From Flavobacterium cyanobacteriorum (GTDB taxonomy: Bacteria; Bacteroidota; Bacteroidia; Flavobacteriales; Flavobacteriaceae): DNA of 64,000 nt. The stretch is taken from NCBI RefSeq assembly GCF_002251835.1, contig NZ_NOXV01000304.1, positions 6,149 through 70,148 on the forward strand, given 5' to 3'. The notes beneath the pieces are model-generated. The model did no database searches and had not been told where the DNA came from. It worked only from the letters and a program-made list of their open reading frames with translations. The translations under genes were made by a program, and so were the position numbers. Shown piece by piece: positions 11,501-19,690 of this stretch. Position 1 is the first letter of the stretch. Each line of letters starts with the position of its first letter.

Positions 11501-12812
11501 ACTTAAGCTTGTTGACGAAAATACAGGAATTGTTTTAAATACACACAACATACCTTACGGTTCAAGCATTTACGTGAAAGACGGCGATGTGGTTGATAAA
11601 GGGACTGTAATATGTAAGTGGGATCCATATAACGGGGTTATTATCTCTGAATTTACCGGTAAGGTAGCTTATGAAGATATCGAGCAGGGACAATCGTTCA
11701 TGGTTGAGATTGATGAGCAGACCGGATTCCAGGAGAAAGTAATCTCTGAAGCAAGGAATAAAAAGCTTATCCCTACGCTATTGATCTACGGAAAAGACAA
11801 TGAGCTTATCCGTTCGTACAACCTTCCGGTGGGTGCCCACCTTATGGTTGACAATGGCGAGAAGATTAAGGCCGGTAAGATCCTTGTGAAGATACCAAGG
11901 CGTTCTTCTAAAGCGGGCGATATTACGGGTGGTTTACCAAGGATTACCGAGCTTCTTGAAGCGCGTAACCCAAGTAACCCGGCTGTGGTATCAGAAATTG
12001 ACGGTGTGGTTTCATTCGGTAAGATCAAGAGGGGTAACCGCGAGATCATTATTGAATCTAAGTTTGGAGAGATCAAGAAATATCTTGTGAAGCTTTCGAA
12101 CCAGATCCTTGTACAGGAGAATGACTACGTTAAAGCCGGTATGCCGCTATCTGACGGTGCCATTACACCGGATGATATCCTTCGTATTCAGGGGCCGTCT
12201 GCCGTACAGCAGTACCTTGTAAACGAGATACAGGAGGTTTACCGCCTTCAGGGTGTGAAGATCAACGACAAGCACTTTGAAGTGGTAATCCGCCAGATGA
12301 TGCGTAAAGTACAGGTTCAGGATCCGGGAGATACATTGTTCCTTGAAGACCAGCTCATCCATACATCAGACTTTATCGAAGAAAATGATAAGCTATATGG
12401 CATGAAGGTGGTTGAGGACGCAGGTGACTCGGAGAACCTGAAACCGGGCCAGATCGTTTCTCCTCGTGAGCTAAGGGATGAGAACTCTATCCTTAAGCGT
12501 AACGACAAGAGGCAGGTTGTGGCGCGCGATGTAGTTCCGGCAACGGCTACACCGGTACTTCAGGGTATTACAAGGGCATCACTACAAACCAAGTCGTTCA
12601 TCTCTGCGGCGTCGTTCCAGGAAACTACCAAAGTACTGAACGAAGCAGCCGTAGCAGGTAAAATAGATGCGCTTGAAGGCCTTAAAGAGAACGTTATTGT
12701 AGGGCACAGGATACCTGCAGGTACAGGTATGAGGGACTATGATAACACTATTGTAGGGTCTAAAGAAGAATACAATGAGCTTTTAACTCCGAAAGAGGAA
12801 TATAACTATTAA
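8514..12812 (+). CDS. rpoC: DNA-directed RNA polymerase subunit beta'
   Basis: RpoC carries the catalytic magnesium site of RNA polymerase. The 1432-residue protein contains the N-terminal zinc ribbon (CACGKY then CDRCG, about residues 64-85), the bridge-cleft motif NADFDGDQM with three catalytic aspartates, the second zinc site [11 protein letters not shown] and the C-terminal LTPKEEYNY end. There is a moderately long insertion between the second zinc site and the C-terminus, as in other Bacteroidota. It is followed after two bases by a DUF3467 gene, so the two are almost certainly co-translated from one messenger. Confidence 0.99.
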   Translation: MTRLKDKNTVKRFNQISIGLASPESILAESRGEVLKPETINYRTHKPERDGLFCERIFGPVKDFECACGKYKRIRYKGIVCDRCGVEVTEKKVRRDRVGHINLIVPIAHIWYFRSLPNKIGYLLGLPSKKLDMIIYYERYVVIQPGIAKGPDGETLNTLDFLTEEEYLNILDSLPMENQYLDDSDPNKFIAKMGAECIMDLLARIDLDALSYELRHSANNETSKQRKTEALKRLQVVESFRESNMNRENRPEWMILKVIPVIPPELRPLVPLDGGRFATSDLNDLYRRVIIRNNRLKRLMEIKAPEVILRNEKRMLQESVDSLFDNTRKASAVKTESNRPLKSLSDSLKGKQGRFRQNLLGKRVDYSARSVIVVGPEMKLFECGLPKDMAAELYKPFVIRKLIERGIVKTVKSAKKIIDKKEPVVWDILENVIKGHPVLLNRAPTLHRLGIQAFQPKLIEGKAIQLHPLVCTAFNADFDGDQMAVHLPLGPEAILEAQLLMLASHNILNPANGAPITVPSQDMVLGLYYMTKERLSTPDYVVKGEGLTFYSAEEVNIALNEGRLDLNARVKIRAKDFNENGELVWKIIQTTAGRVLFNEVVPEAAGYINEVLTKKSLRDIIGKILSVTDVPTTAAFLDNMKDMGYKFAFKGGLSFSLGDIIIPDRKEELIADANEQVEAITMNYNMGLITNNERYNQVIDVWTSTNALLTELAMKNIREDQQGFNSVYMMLDSGARGSKEQIRQLTGMRGLMAKPKKSTAGGGEIIENPILSNFKEGLSILEYFISTHGARKGLADTALKTADAGYLTRRLHDVSQDVIVNSVDCGTLRGIEVTALKKNEEVVETLGERILGRVALHDVVNPLTSDILVHAGEQITEAEVRAITAAPIEAVEVRSPLTCEATKGICAKCYGRNLATGKMTQKGEAVGVIAAQSIGEPGTQLTLRTFHVGGTAGNISEESSIVTKFRGRLEIEDLKTVKGEDNEGNEVDIVVSRSTELKLVDENTGIVLNTHNIPYGSSIYVKDGDVVDKGTVICKWDPYNGVIISEFTGKVAYEDIEQGQSFMVEIDEQTGFQEKVISEARNKKLIPTLLIYGKDNELIRSYNLPVGAHLMVDNGEKIKAGKILVKIPRRSSKAGDITGGLPRITELLEARNPSNPAVVSEIDGVVSFGKIKRGNREIIIESKFGEIKKYLVKLSNQILVQENDYVKAGMPLSDGAITPDDILRIQGPSAVQQYLVNEIQEVYRLQGVKINDKHFEVVIRQMMRKVQVQDPGDTLFLEDQLIHTSDFIEENDKLYGMKVVEDAGDSENLKPGQIVSPRELRDENSILKRNDKRQVVARDVVPATATPVLQGITRASLQTKSFISAASFQETTKVLNEAAVAGKIDALEGLKENVIVGHRIPAGTGMRDYDNTIVGSKEEYNELLTPKEEYNY

Positions 12813-12814
12813 TT

Positions 12815-13126
12815 ATGAGCGAACAGAAGCAACAGCCCGGACAAATAAACATTGAGCTGGACGAGAAAACGGCCGAAGGGACTTACAGTAACCTTGCCAT
12901 CATCAACCATTCGGCATCAGAGTTTGTTGTGGATTTTGTGAGTATTATGCCCGGTACTCCAAAGGCGAAAGTAAAATCGCGCATAGTATTAACGCCCCAG
13001 CATGCCAAGCGCCTGCTGAAGGCTTTAGGCGAGAACATCCACCGCTTTGAGAGCGCCCACGGCGTAATCAGCGATACGGAACAGCCGCCGCTTCCTTTGA
13101 GTTTCGGTCCTGCGGGACAGGCTTAA
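12815..13126 (+). CDS. DUF3467 domain protein
   Basis: This 103-residue protein matches the DUF3467 pattern as remembered: an N-terminal INIELDE strand, the EFVVDFVSIMPGTPKAKVKSRIVL core and HAKRLLKALGENIHRFE near the C-terminus. It has no signal peptide, so it should be cytoplasmic. Its function is not established. It starts two bases after the rpoC stop and is followed by a strong terminator, so it is the last cistron of the ribosomal/polymerase block. The constant linkage with rpoC suggests a role connected to transcription, but that is inference. Confidence 0.9.
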   Translation: MSEQKQQPGQINIELDEKTAEGTYSNLAIINHSASEFVVDFVSIMPGTPKAKVKSRIVLTPQHAKRLLKALGENIHRFESAHGVISDTEQPPLPLSFGPAGQA

Positions 13127-13136
13127 ATAAATAAAG

Positions 13137-13165
13137 AAACCCTTCAGCAATGGAGGGTTTTTTTA
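13137..13165 (+). terminator. Intrinsic terminator after DUF3467
   Basis: AAACCCTTC (13137-13145) pairs with GGAGGGTTT (13152-13160) around a six-base loop, and a run of seven or more T residues follows. This is a textbook intrinsic terminator and closes the tuf-rpoC-DUF3467 block. Confidence 0.9.
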
Positions 13166-13351
13166 TTTATCTAAAGCCTCAGCTACGCATACTTATAAGA
13201 TTAGTTATGATTATCTATCCTGAACTTTTTTTGAAGTAATGGAAATATATTTCATTATCCTGTAGCATCGCCCTGCATAAATAAATTATGATTAATCGTA
13301 ACGAAATATACGTTTATACAGAATATAATCATCCTGCCATCCCTGTAGGCA

Positions 13352-13379
13352 TAGCAAAAAAAGCCGCGCAAGGCGGCTT
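13352..13379 (-). terminator. Terminator of the OmpW-like gene
   Basis: Read on the minus strand, AAGCCGC and GCGGCTT pair around a five-base loop and are followed by a run of T residues. It lies about 20 bases beyond the stop codon of the OmpW-like gene and so is its probable transcription end. Confidence 0.8.
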
Positions 13380-13398
13380 CTCATAAGTATCAGGATTT

Positions 13399-14079
13399 TT
13401 AAAAACTATACCCTACACCCACACCCAGCAGCAGCGGGTTAATATCTACCTCGGCAGGTATTTTCAGCCCTGGTGCCAGGTTAGTGGCATCAACGGTTAC
13501 GTCAGTATTCAGGAACAATTGCTTCACATCGGCATTAATATAAAATTTATCGCTCACCTTCACATCAAAGCCCAGTTGCAGGGCAAAGCCTACATTGTTG
13601 TCATAGTCAACATCTTTTACCGTATTTCCGGCTTTAACATCATAAAAAATAGTATAGTTTATCCCCGCGCCCACATAGGGTTTAAACACGCCGTCAAAGG
13701 TATAAAAGTGGTATTGCACCGTCAGGGTAGGTGGCAGCAGGCGTACACTGCCCAGGTCAATGTCTGCCCTGGCAGGCCCGCCTATGGCAGTGATGTTAGA
13801 GCCTTCGGTGTTAACATCATGCTTCGATGTGCCCAGTATAAGCTCAGCCGCAATATTTTTAGTAAAAAAGTAAGTAAAGTCAAGTTCCGGTATAAAAGTA
13901 GACGAAATAGCGGCATCACCTCCTATAATCCCTATGGTTGCGCTTTCGTTAGGTATAACCCCTACGCCGCGGGCGCGTATCATCCAGCGGTTAAAGCCAT
14001 CATTTTTTTGTTCTTCCTGGGCAAACATTACAGATGTGCTTAAAAAGGCTAAGGCAGCATAAAAGAATAACTTTCTCAT
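13399..14079 (-). CDS. OmpW-family outer membrane beta-barrel protein
   Basis: The 226-residue product has a clear signal peptide (MRKLFFYAALAFLSTSVMFA, cleavage near residue 20) and ends with an aromatic residue after a beta strand (GVGVGYSF), as outer-membrane barrels do. Alternating hydrophobic strands run through the protein, and LPPTLTVQYHF followed by FKPYVGAGINYTIFYD is the core OmpW signature. OmpW barrels are small eight-stranded proteins thought to pass hydrophobic compounds. The gene stands alone, divergent from lpd and with its own terminator. The family call is fairly strong; the substrate is unknown. Confidence 0.85.
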   Translation of the reverse strand: MRKLFFYAALAFLSTSVMFAQEEQKNDGFNRWMIRARGVGVIPNESATIGIIGGDAAISSTFIPELDFTYFFTKNIAAELILGTSKHDVNTEGSNITAIGGPARADIDLGSVRLLPPTLTVQYHFYTFDGVFKPYVGAGINYTIFYDVKAGNTVKDVDYDNNVGFALQLGFDVKVSDKFYINADVKQLFLNTDVTVDATNLAPGLKIPAEVDINPLLLGVGVGYSF

Positions 14080-14285
14080 GGTATTTGTGTTTAGAATTAC
14101 AGGTCAAAAGTAAGGCGGACAAATGCCGTAAAAGCTGACAATAATCATGGTTTACAATGTATTTTATCTTCATAATAAGGGTGGTGGGCATTAGCTTATT
14201 GGGCAGCTCCTCCCTCTCATTTTCACAGGGCCGGGGTGAGGAAAAAAATAAACCCTTTTATTCCGCCCATATAAATCATAATCCC

Positions 14286-14293
14286 TAAATTTG
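14286..14293 (+). promoter_or_regulatory. Candidate -7 element for lpd
   Basis: TAAATTTG matches the Bacteroidota -7 consensus TAnnTTTG and lies 35 bases before the lpd start. No convincing -33 TTTG was found at the expected distance, so the call rests on one element and its position. Confidence 0.4.
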
Positions 14294-14328
14294 CCTTACA
14301 AAATCAAAACACACAAAAAAGATATAGC

Positions 14329-15735
14329 ATGAGTTCATTTGACGTAGTCGTTATAGGTTCAGGCCCGGGCGGTTATGTGGCAGCCATCCGCTGTGCACAG
14401 CTGGGTTTCAATACAGCAATTATCGAAAAATACCCAACCCTTGGCGGCACCTGCCTCAACGTGGGCTGCATCCCGTCTAAAGCGCTGCTGGATTCATCGC
14501 ACCATTACCATGATGCCATCACGCACTTTAAAGAGCACGGTATCGACATCCCGGGTGAGATAAAAGTGAACTTTCAGCAGATGATAGCGCGCAAGCAGGG
14601 CGTGGTAGACCAGAATGTAAGTGGCGTAAAATACCTCATGGACAAGAACAAGATAACCGTTTTTGAAGGCCTTGGGTCATTTGAAGACGCCACGCATATA
14701 AAAGTAACAAAGAACAATGGCTCATCAGAAACTATCGAAGCTAAAAATACCATTATCGCTACAGGCTCCAAGCCTTCAACGCTTCCGTTCATAAAGATTG
14801 ACAAAGAGCGTATCATAACATCAACCGAAGCCCTTAAGCTGAAGGAAGTGCCTAAGCACCTTATAATTATCGGCGGGGGCGTTATAGGCCTTGAGCTGGG
14901 CCAGGTGTACCTGCGCCTGGGCGCTGAAGTATCAGTGGTGGAGTACCTCGACAGGATTATTCCGGGTATGGACAGTGCGCTTTCTAAAGAGCTTACCAAA
15001 GTGCTTAAAAAGCAGGGCATGAAGTTCTACACCAGCCACAAAGTGAAGTCGGTGGAGCGCAACGGCGAAGGTGTGCAGGTGCAGGCCGAGAATGCCAAAG
15101 GCGAAACGATTACGCTTGACGGTGATTATTCACTGGTATCAGTTGGCCGCCGTCCTTATACTGACGGGCTTAATGCTGAAGCTGCCGGAGTAAAAATTAC
15201 AGAGCGCGGACAAATCGAGGTGAACGACCACCTGCAGACAAGCGTACCAAACATTTACGCTATAGGCGATGTGGTTAAAGGTGCCATGCTTGCCCACAAA
15301 GCAGAGGAAGAAGGTGTATTTGTTGCCGAAACCCTTGCAGGCCAGAAGCCGCATATCGACTATAATCTTATCCCTGGTGTGGTGTACACCTGGCCGGAAG
15401 TTGCCGCAGTTGGCAAAACCGAAGAGCAGCTGAAAGAGGCAGGGGTGGAGTACAAAGCAGGTACCTTCCCGTTCAAGGCATTGGGACGCAGCCGCGCCAG
15501 TATGGACACCGACGGTTTTGTTAAAATACTGGCCGATGCCAAGACCGATGAGGTTTTGGGCATACACATGATAGGCGCCCGTACTGCCGACCTTATTGCC
15601 GAGGCAGTAACGGCAATGGAGTTCAAGGCTTCGGCTGAAGATATCTCCCGCATGAGCCACGCGCACCCAACCTACGCCGAGGCTATGAAGGAAGCCGCGC
15701 TTGCCGCTACCGATAACAGGGCACTGCACATTTAA
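14329..15735 (+). CDS. lpdA: Dihydrolipoyl dehydrogenase
   Basis: This is the E3 flavoenzyme of the 2-oxo acid dehydrogenase and glycine cleavage complexes; it reoxidises dihydrolipoyl groups with NAD+. The 468-residue protein has the FAD-binding GSGPGG motif (residues 10-15), the redox-active disulfide Cys42/Cys47 in GGTCLNVGCIPSK, a second dinucleotide fold IIGGGVIGLELG, and the catalytic His446/Glu451 pair in HPTYAEA. All active-site residues are present. It is monocistronic here, with a terminator just downstream, so it probably serves several complexes rather than one neighbouring operon. Confidence 0.97.
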   Translation: MSSFDVVVIGSGPGGYVAAIRCAQLGFNTAIIEKYPTLGGTCLNVGCIPSKALLDSSHHYHDAITHFKEHGIDIPGEIKVNFQQMIARKQGVVDQNVSGVKYLMDKNKITVFEGLGSFEDATHIKVTKNNGSSETIEAKNTIIATGSKPSTLPFIKIDKERIITSTEALKLKEVPKHLIIIGGGVIGLELGQVYLRLGAEVSVVEYLDRIIPGMDSALSKELTKVLKKQGMKFYTSHKVKSVERNGEGVQVQAENAKGETITLDGDYSLVSVGRRPYTDGLNAEAAGVKITERGQIEVNDHLQTSVPNIYAIGDVVKGAMLAHKAEEEGVFVAETLAGQKPHIDYNLIPGVVYTWPEVAAVGKTEEQLKEAGVEYKAGTFPFKALGRSRASMDTDGFVKILADAKTDEVLGIHMIGARTADLIAEAVTAMEFKASAEDISRMSHAHPTYAEAMKEAALAATDNRALHI

Positions 15736-15758
15736 AAAATCATATAGTTATTATAATC

Positions 15759-15784
15759 AACCCACTTGAAAGAGTGGGTTTTTT
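15759..15784 (+). terminator. Intrinsic terminator after lpd
   Basis: AACCCACT (15759-15766) pairs perfectly with AGTGGGTT (15773-15780) around a six-base loop and is followed by a T run. It separates lpd from the toxin-antitoxin genes. Confidence 0.9.
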
Positions 15785-15838
15785 ATTGCTGAATAACAAA
15801 CGTTGTTTGCAGCGTTTTTAGCTTAAATGGATTTTTAT

Positions 15839-15846
15839 TACTTTTG
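15839..15846 (+). promoter_or_regulatory. Candidate -7 element for the RelE/ParE-type module
   Basis: TACTTTTG matches TAnnTTTG exactly and lies 16 bases before the ATG at 15863. It also overlaps the longer reading frame that would begin at 15827, which argues for the downstream start. Confidence 0.5.
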
Positions 15847-15862
15847 TATAAATGTTTTTGCT

Positions 15863-16072
15863 ATGAGTACCTTAGAGATAAAGAAAGAGCTTCATGAAAT
15901 TATAGAGAAAGGGGATGCTGCTACTGTTAAGGGCTTTTACAATATGCTTAAAAGTTACCTGGCTAAGTCCGAAAATGACAAAATGATAGCCGAATCAGAG
16001 GCGGATATCAAGGCCGGAAGGGTTTTAACGCATCAGCAGGTTAAGGACATTGTGGCTTCCTGGAGAAAATAA
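15863..16072 (+). CDS. Antitoxin-like protein of a type II toxin-antitoxin pair
   Basis: The 69-residue product (MSTLEIKKELHEIIEKGD) is small, charged and mostly helical, and ends AGRVLTHQQVKDIVASWRK, the sort of C-terminal tail that folds on a toxin. The start at 15863 is preferred because a candidate promoter lies between it and the earlier in-frame ATG at 15827. The stop codon overlaps the next ATG by one base (TAATG), so the two genes are translationally coupled. The antitoxin call depends mainly on the partner and the arrangement; no DNA-binding motif is obvious, and the exact family is not recognised. Confidence 0.75.
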   Translation: MSTLEIKKELHEIIEKGDAATVKGFYNMLKSYLAKSENDKMIAESEADIKAGRVLTHQQVKDIVASWRK

Positions 16073-16383
16073 TGAAGCAATTATACTGGACTGAAAGGGC
16101 GCTAAAAGATTTACAGAAAATAGACCTATTCAATAGTGAATTACTTGGCGATAATAAAGCTTCTGAAATTACTTTAAAGATAATTGCTAAAGCTGATTTT
16201 CTTGAAAATCCGTCTTTTGATTTTACAGAAATTGGTGCTCCTGATGATGATTTTTCACATCTTAAAAGAAAGTATCGGAAACTAATTGAAGGACATTATA
16301 AAATTACATATAGATCCGGTAAATCAAAGATCTATATAAACAGGATTTTTGATACAAGGCAGAACCCGAAGAAAAATAAATAA
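16072..16383 (+). CDS. RelE/ParE-superfamily toxin
   Basis: The 103-residue protein opens with YWTERALKDLQKI, the usual first helix of RelE/ParE toxins. It continues to RKLIEGHYKITYRSGKSKIYINRIFDTRQNP, which matches the strand-arginine-strand end of the fold. RelE members cleave ribosome-bound mRNA and ParE members poison gyrase; sequence alone does not decide between them. It follows the antitoxin with a one-base overlap. Its 3' end lies only six bases from the end of the convergent hepT gene, so two toxin-antitoxin modules abut here. The superfamily call is good; the target is unknown. Confidence 0.82.
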   Translation: MKQLYWTERALKDLQKIDLFNSELLGDNKASEITLKIIAKADFLENPSFDFTEIGAPDDDFSHLKRKYRKLIEGHYKITYRSGKSKIYINRIFDTRQNPKKNK

Positions 16384-16389
16384 TCTTTT

Positions 16390-16725
16390 TTATTGTTGCA
16401 GTAACTCTTCAACTTCTGTTTTTAACAGGGGTAGGTCACGTATTACTATTGCCCAAATTATATCTTCTGAAACTGTATCGTAGCCATGTATGATCCTGTT
16501 GCGGGTGTCAACAATCTTCCTCGCATTGGCAATAGGGTAGGTTGGGTCAGTTTTTAAAATTCGGTTTATTGCTTCCCCAATAATTTCTACATTTCGCTCA
16601 ATGGCACGCTTTGTTTTCAGATCATGCTGAAAATCAAGGAAATTTCTTTTTTCAGGAAGGAACGAATTAATCTCTTCAATAGCCTGAAGTACATCAGAAA
16701 GCCACGTTTTGATTTGGTTATCCAT
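16390..16725 (-). CDS. hepT: HepT-like HEPN ribonuclease toxin (DUF86)
   Basis: HEPN toxins of this kind are RNases that are silenced by their MNT partner. The 111-residue protein contains the motif R75-x4-H80-x-Y82 (RNRIIHGY), exactly the RX4HXY signature of HepT: Arg and His form the RNase site and the Tyr is the residue that the partner AMPylates in characterised systems. It lies downstream of and overlaps mntA by eight bases on the minus strand, the classical order. It converges on the RelE/ParE-type toxin gene. Catalytic residues are intact, so the module is probably functional. Confidence 0.9.
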   Translation of the reverse strand: MDNQIKTWLSDVLQAIEEINSFLPEKRNFLDFQHDLKTKRAIERNVEIIGEAINRILKTDPTYPIANARKIVDTRNRIIHGYDTVSEDIIWAIVIRDLPLLKTEVEELLQQ

Positions 16726-17020
16726 AAATCAAAACCTTTGTTTCATCAATTTGTTTTCTCAGATACGGGTTTTTAAGAGATTTGTTCTCAAGCAGGTCAA
16801 TTCTCCGGTGAAGCAGTTTTTGGAGTTGTTCTTTAAGATTGAAGTATCTGTCAGAGTACTCCAGCGGATCTTCAGAATCAATATCAACAATCATGTCAAT
16901 ATCGCTTTCAGGATTAAATTTATCAGTAGTTACAGAACCAAAAGCAAATAAAGACCTTACTTTGTTATCAGCACAAAGCTTTTTAATTTGATTGATATGT
17001 GATGCCAGTTCTGATCTCAT
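16718..17020 (-). CDS. mntA: MntA-like minimal nucleotidyltransferase antitoxin
   Basis: The 100-residue protein carries G28-S29, ten residues, then D40-x-D42 (GSV...SDID), the GSX10DXD motif of minimal nucleotidyltransferases. In the Shewanella HepT-MntA system the antitoxin transfers AMP to a HepT tyrosine; the same chemistry is inferred here because both motifs are complete. The ATG is followed by the usual N-terminal helix. A candidate -7 element ends four bases before the ATG, so the transcript may be leaderless. The gene is divergent from pabB across 49 bases. Confidence 0.9.
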   Translation of the reverse strand: MRSELASHINQIKKLCADNKVRSLFAFGSVTTDKFNPESDIDMIVDIDSEDPLEYSDRYFNLKEQLQKLLHRRIDLLENKSLKNPYLRKQIDETKVLIYG

Positions 17021-17024
17021 ATTT

Positions 17025-17032
17025 CAAAAGTA
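17025..17032 (-). promoter_or_regulatory. Candidate -7 element for mntA-hepT
   Basis: On the minus strand the sequence reads TACTTTTG, matching TAnnTTTG, and the final G lies four bases before the mntA ATG. A start point at the usual distance would fall at or next to the start codon. No clear -33 element was found. Confidence 0.45.
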
Positions 17033-17044
17033 GTAAAAATACTG

Positions 17045-17052
17045 TAATTTTG
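17045..17052 (+). promoter_or_regulatory. Candidate -7 element for pabB
   Basis: TAATTTTG matches TAnnTTTG and lies 17 bases before the TTG start of pabB. It is only 12 bases from the divergent mntA element, so polymerase could hardly occupy both at once. Confidence 0.45.
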
Positions 17053-17069
17053 AAATAGAATTAGTAATC

Positions 17070-18362
17070 TTGAGAACCACCGCTACATTCGCCGTTCAGA
17101 AACCAGAACATTTCAAACAACAGTTGCTGCAATGGGCGCAGCAGTTCAGGGAAGTAGTATTCCTGGATAGTAACGATTATAAGCAGCAGTATTCGTCGTA
17201 TGATGCCGTGCTGGCTGTTGATGCCTTTACTTCCGTTAAAACGGATTATGAAAATGCTTTTGATGAGCTGGACACCTACCGGCAAATTACAGGCGACTGG
17301 CTTTTTGGGTACCTTTCGTATGATCTTAAGAATGATGTTGAGGGCCTGGCCTCAGATAATTTTGACGGCCTACAGTTCCCAGACCTTTTTTTCTTCCAGC
17401 CGAAAAAACTTTTCCTGCTAAAAGGCCGGCAGCTTGAAGTGCACTACCTGAAGCTGTGTGATGATGAAATTGAAGCTGATTTTGAACAAATTACAAAGGC
17501 AGGGTTGCAGGTACCGGATTCACAGCCGCTGACCAATATCAGGCAGCGTATCTCTAAACAACAATATTTAGAGAAAGTGGGGCAAATGCTGGCGCACATA
17601 CACAGGGGCGATATTTATGAAGCCAATTTTTGCATGGAGTTTTACGCTGAAGATGCCAGCATAGCGCCTGTTTCTGTTTATCAAAAACTAAATAAAATTT
17701 CAGGGCCGCCGTTTGCAGTGTTCTTAAAGCATCATAAGCAATACCTCCTGTCAGCTTCGCCGGAGCGTTACCTGCGGAAAGAAGGGAACAAGGTTATCTC
17801 TCAGCCAATTAAAGGTACTTCAAAAAGAACTTCAGATATGGCGGAAGATGATGCTATAAAACAGCAGCTTGCAATAAATGAAAAGGAACGCAGCGAGAAC
17901 ATAATGATTGTTGACCTGGTGCGGAACGACCTGTCAAGAACGGCAGCCAGGGGTACGGTAGCAGTGGAAGAACTGTGCGGTGCCTACACGTTCAAACAGG
18001 TGCACCACCTGATATCTACAGTTGTTTCACAGGTTGCTGAAGGCGTTACACCTGTTGAGGTTATCCGGCATTCTTTCCCGATGGGCAGCATGACGGGAGC
18101 GCCAAAAATTTCGGCAATGCAGATCATCGAAAAGCTGGAAGAAACCCGCCGCGGGCTGTATAGTGGTGCGGTTGGGTACTTTACGCCTGAGGGTGATTTT
18201 GATTTTAATGTAGTTATCCGCAGTATTTTATATAACGAGGAACGGCAGTATGTCTCCTTTTCTGTAGGCAGCGCCATTACGGCCAAAGCCGACCCGGCAC
18301 AGGAATATGAGGAGTGCCTGCTGAAAGCGGGGGCGATGCGGCGTGTGCTGGAACGGGAATAA
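17070..18362 (+). CDS. pabB: Aminodeoxychorismate synthase component I
   Basis: PabB aminates chorismate to aminodeoxychorismate on the way to folate. The 430-residue protein has a short N-terminal domain and a C-terminal chorismate-binding domain. The motif PIKGT at residues 246-250 contains Lys248, the residue that marks PabB; anthranilate synthase has Ala there. Further hallmarks are MTGAPKISAMQIIE and SGAVGYF near the C-terminus. Translation probably starts at a TTG codon because no ATG fits and a promoter element lies just upstream. No pabA or pabC neighbour is visible. tilS follows after 16 bases. Confidence 0.92.
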   Translation: MRTTATFAVQKPEHFKQQLLQWAQQFREVVFLDSNDYKQQYSSYDAVLAVDAFTSVKTDYENAFDELDTYRQITGDWLFGYLSYDLKNDVEGLASDNFDGLQFPDLFFFQPKKLFLLKGRQLEVHYLKLCDDEIEADFEQITKAGLQVPDSQPLTNIRQRISKQQYLEKVGQMLAHIHRGDIYEANFCMEFYAEDASIAPVSVYQKLNKISGPPFAVFLKHHKQYLLSASPERYLRKEGNKVISQPIKGTSKRTSDMAEDDAIKQQLAINEKERSENIMIVDLVRNDLSRTAARGTVAVEELCGAYTFKQVHHLISTVVSQVAEGVTPVEVIRHSFPMGSMTGAPKISAMQIIEKLEETRRGLYSGAVGYFTPEGDFDFNVVIRSILYNEERQYVSFSVGSAITAKADPAQEYEECLLKAGAMRRVLERE

Positions 18363-18367
18363 AATTG

Positions 18368-18375
18368 TAACTTTG
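18368..18375 (+). promoter_or_regulatory. Candidate -7 element for tilS
   Basis: TAACTTTG matches TAnnTTTG and ends three bases before the ATG at 18379. This supports that start over the in-frame ATG at 18343 and suggests a leaderless transcript. No clear -33 element was found. Confidence 0.45.
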
Positions 18376-18378
18376 TAC

Positions 18379-19689
18379 ATGCTTTCCAGGTTTGAAGATC
18401 ATCTAAAAGTTAATCTCCCGTTTTTAAAGGACAAAAAACTCCTGCTGGCCTGTAGCGGCGGTATCGACAGTATGGTACTGGCGCATCTTTTAAAACAGCT
18501 TGATTATCCATTTTCTATTGCACATTGCAATTTCATGTTGCGGGGTGAAGAAAGCGACGCTGATGAAGATTTTGTGCGCAACTATGCATCTTGTAACAAT
18601 ATTCCCGTCTATATAACCCACTTTGATACGATGCTTTTTGCTACTGATAATAAACTATCGCTCCAGGTGGCGGCAAGGCAGTTGCGTTACGGCTGGTTTA
18701 ATGAGCTATTACGGGAAAACGGGCTTGACTACCTGCTCACGGCACATCACCTGGATGATTCTGCTGAAACGTTTTTAATAAATTTTACCCGAGGGACCGG
18801 GCTGGAAGGCTTAACAGGCATCCCGCAGCAAAATGAAGCCATTGTGCGCCCGCTATTGCCTTTTACTCGGGAAGAGGTTGAGGCTTATGCCCGGGAAAAT
18901 AGTATTATATGGCGCGAGGACAGCAGCAATGCTACCGATAAATACCTGCGCAACCGGGTGAGGCATGATGTAGTCCCGGTACTGAAGTCCTTAAACCCGT
19001 TGTTTGGACAATCGTTTCAGCAGACACTTAAGAACCTGCAACAGGCAAAATCACTTGCGGATGATGCTGCAATTTTGGTTTACAGGCAGGTTGTAACAGA
19101 ACATAAAGGCAGGAAACACATTGATATACGGGAGCTGGCGCGGCTTACTAATTACCGGGCATACCTGTACCGGTGGCTTAGCCCATTTGGTTTTACGGCG
19201 TGGGAAGACATTTATGCACTGGCAGATGCGCAGCCGGGCAAATATGTCCTTGCCGGGCCCTACCGCTTGCTTAAAGACCGCAAAATCCTTATCCTGGAGC
19301 GTATTGTTGAAGATGAAGTCGCCGTACACGAGATATATGAGGGGATGAACACCATCAGTACTGCCTTCCGGTTATCTGTTTCAGATGTTACGGGTGTTTC
19401 TGAAGATTCGCTTAAAAATACCCTTTATGCCGATAAGGAAAAACTTAAATTCCCGTTATTTGTAAGAAAATGGCAGGCAGGCGATTATTTTTATCCTGTC
19501 GGTATGAACGGGCAGAAAAAGAAGGTTTCCAAGTATTTTAAAGATGAAAAAATGTCTTTAAGCGAAAAGGAGGGTGCCTGGCTCTTATGCTCCGGCAGCC
19601 AGGTTGTATGGATAATAAACAAACGCGCAGATGAGCGCTTTAAACCCGATAATAACACAACACAAATAATAAAAATAGAAGTTCTTTAA
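18379..19689 (+). CDS. tilS: tRNA(Ile)-lysidine synthetase
   Basis: TilS attaches lysine to C34 of tRNA-Ile2 so that it reads AUA. With the start at 18379 the protein has 436 residues. The ATP-binding PP-loop SGGIDS is at residues 26-31, HCNFMLRGEESD follows, and the TilS C-terminal domain lies near the end (RKWQAGDYFYPVGMNGQKK). An upstream in-frame ATG at 18343 overlaps pabB and gives a non-conserved leader, so it is rejected. The stop is one base before the dsbD-like start, suggesting coupled expression. It is essential in most bacteria. Confidence 0.93.
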   Translation: MLSRFEDHLKVNLPFLKDKKLLLACSGGIDSMVLAHLLKQLDYPFSIAHCNFMLRGEESDADEDFVRNYASCNNIPVYITHFDTMLFATDNKLSLQVAARQLRYGWFNELLRENGLDYLLTAHHLDDSAETFLINFTRGTGLEGLTGIPQQNEAIVRPLLPFTREEVEAYARENSIIWREDSSNATDKYLRNRVRHDVVPVLKSLNPLFGQSFQQTLKNLQQAKSLADDAAILVYRQVVTEHKGRKHIDIRELARLTNYRAYLYRWLSPFGFTAWEDIYALADAQPGKYVLAGPYRLLKDRKILILERIVEDEVAVHEIYEGMNTISTAFRLSVSDVTGVSEDSLKNTLYADKEKLKFPLFVRKWQAGDYFYPVGMNGQKKKVSKYFKDEKMSLSEKEGAWLLCSGSQVVWIINKRADERFKPDNNTTQIIKIEVL

Positions 19690-19690
19690 A

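Noticed and set aside
14205-14242. CCTCCC ... GGGGTGAGGA imperfect inverted repeat between the OmpW-like gene and lpd.
   Set aside because: The stem has several mismatches and no T run, and lies between divergent genes, so a terminator makes no sense there. It may be a remnant of an interspersed repeat, but one copy cannot show that.
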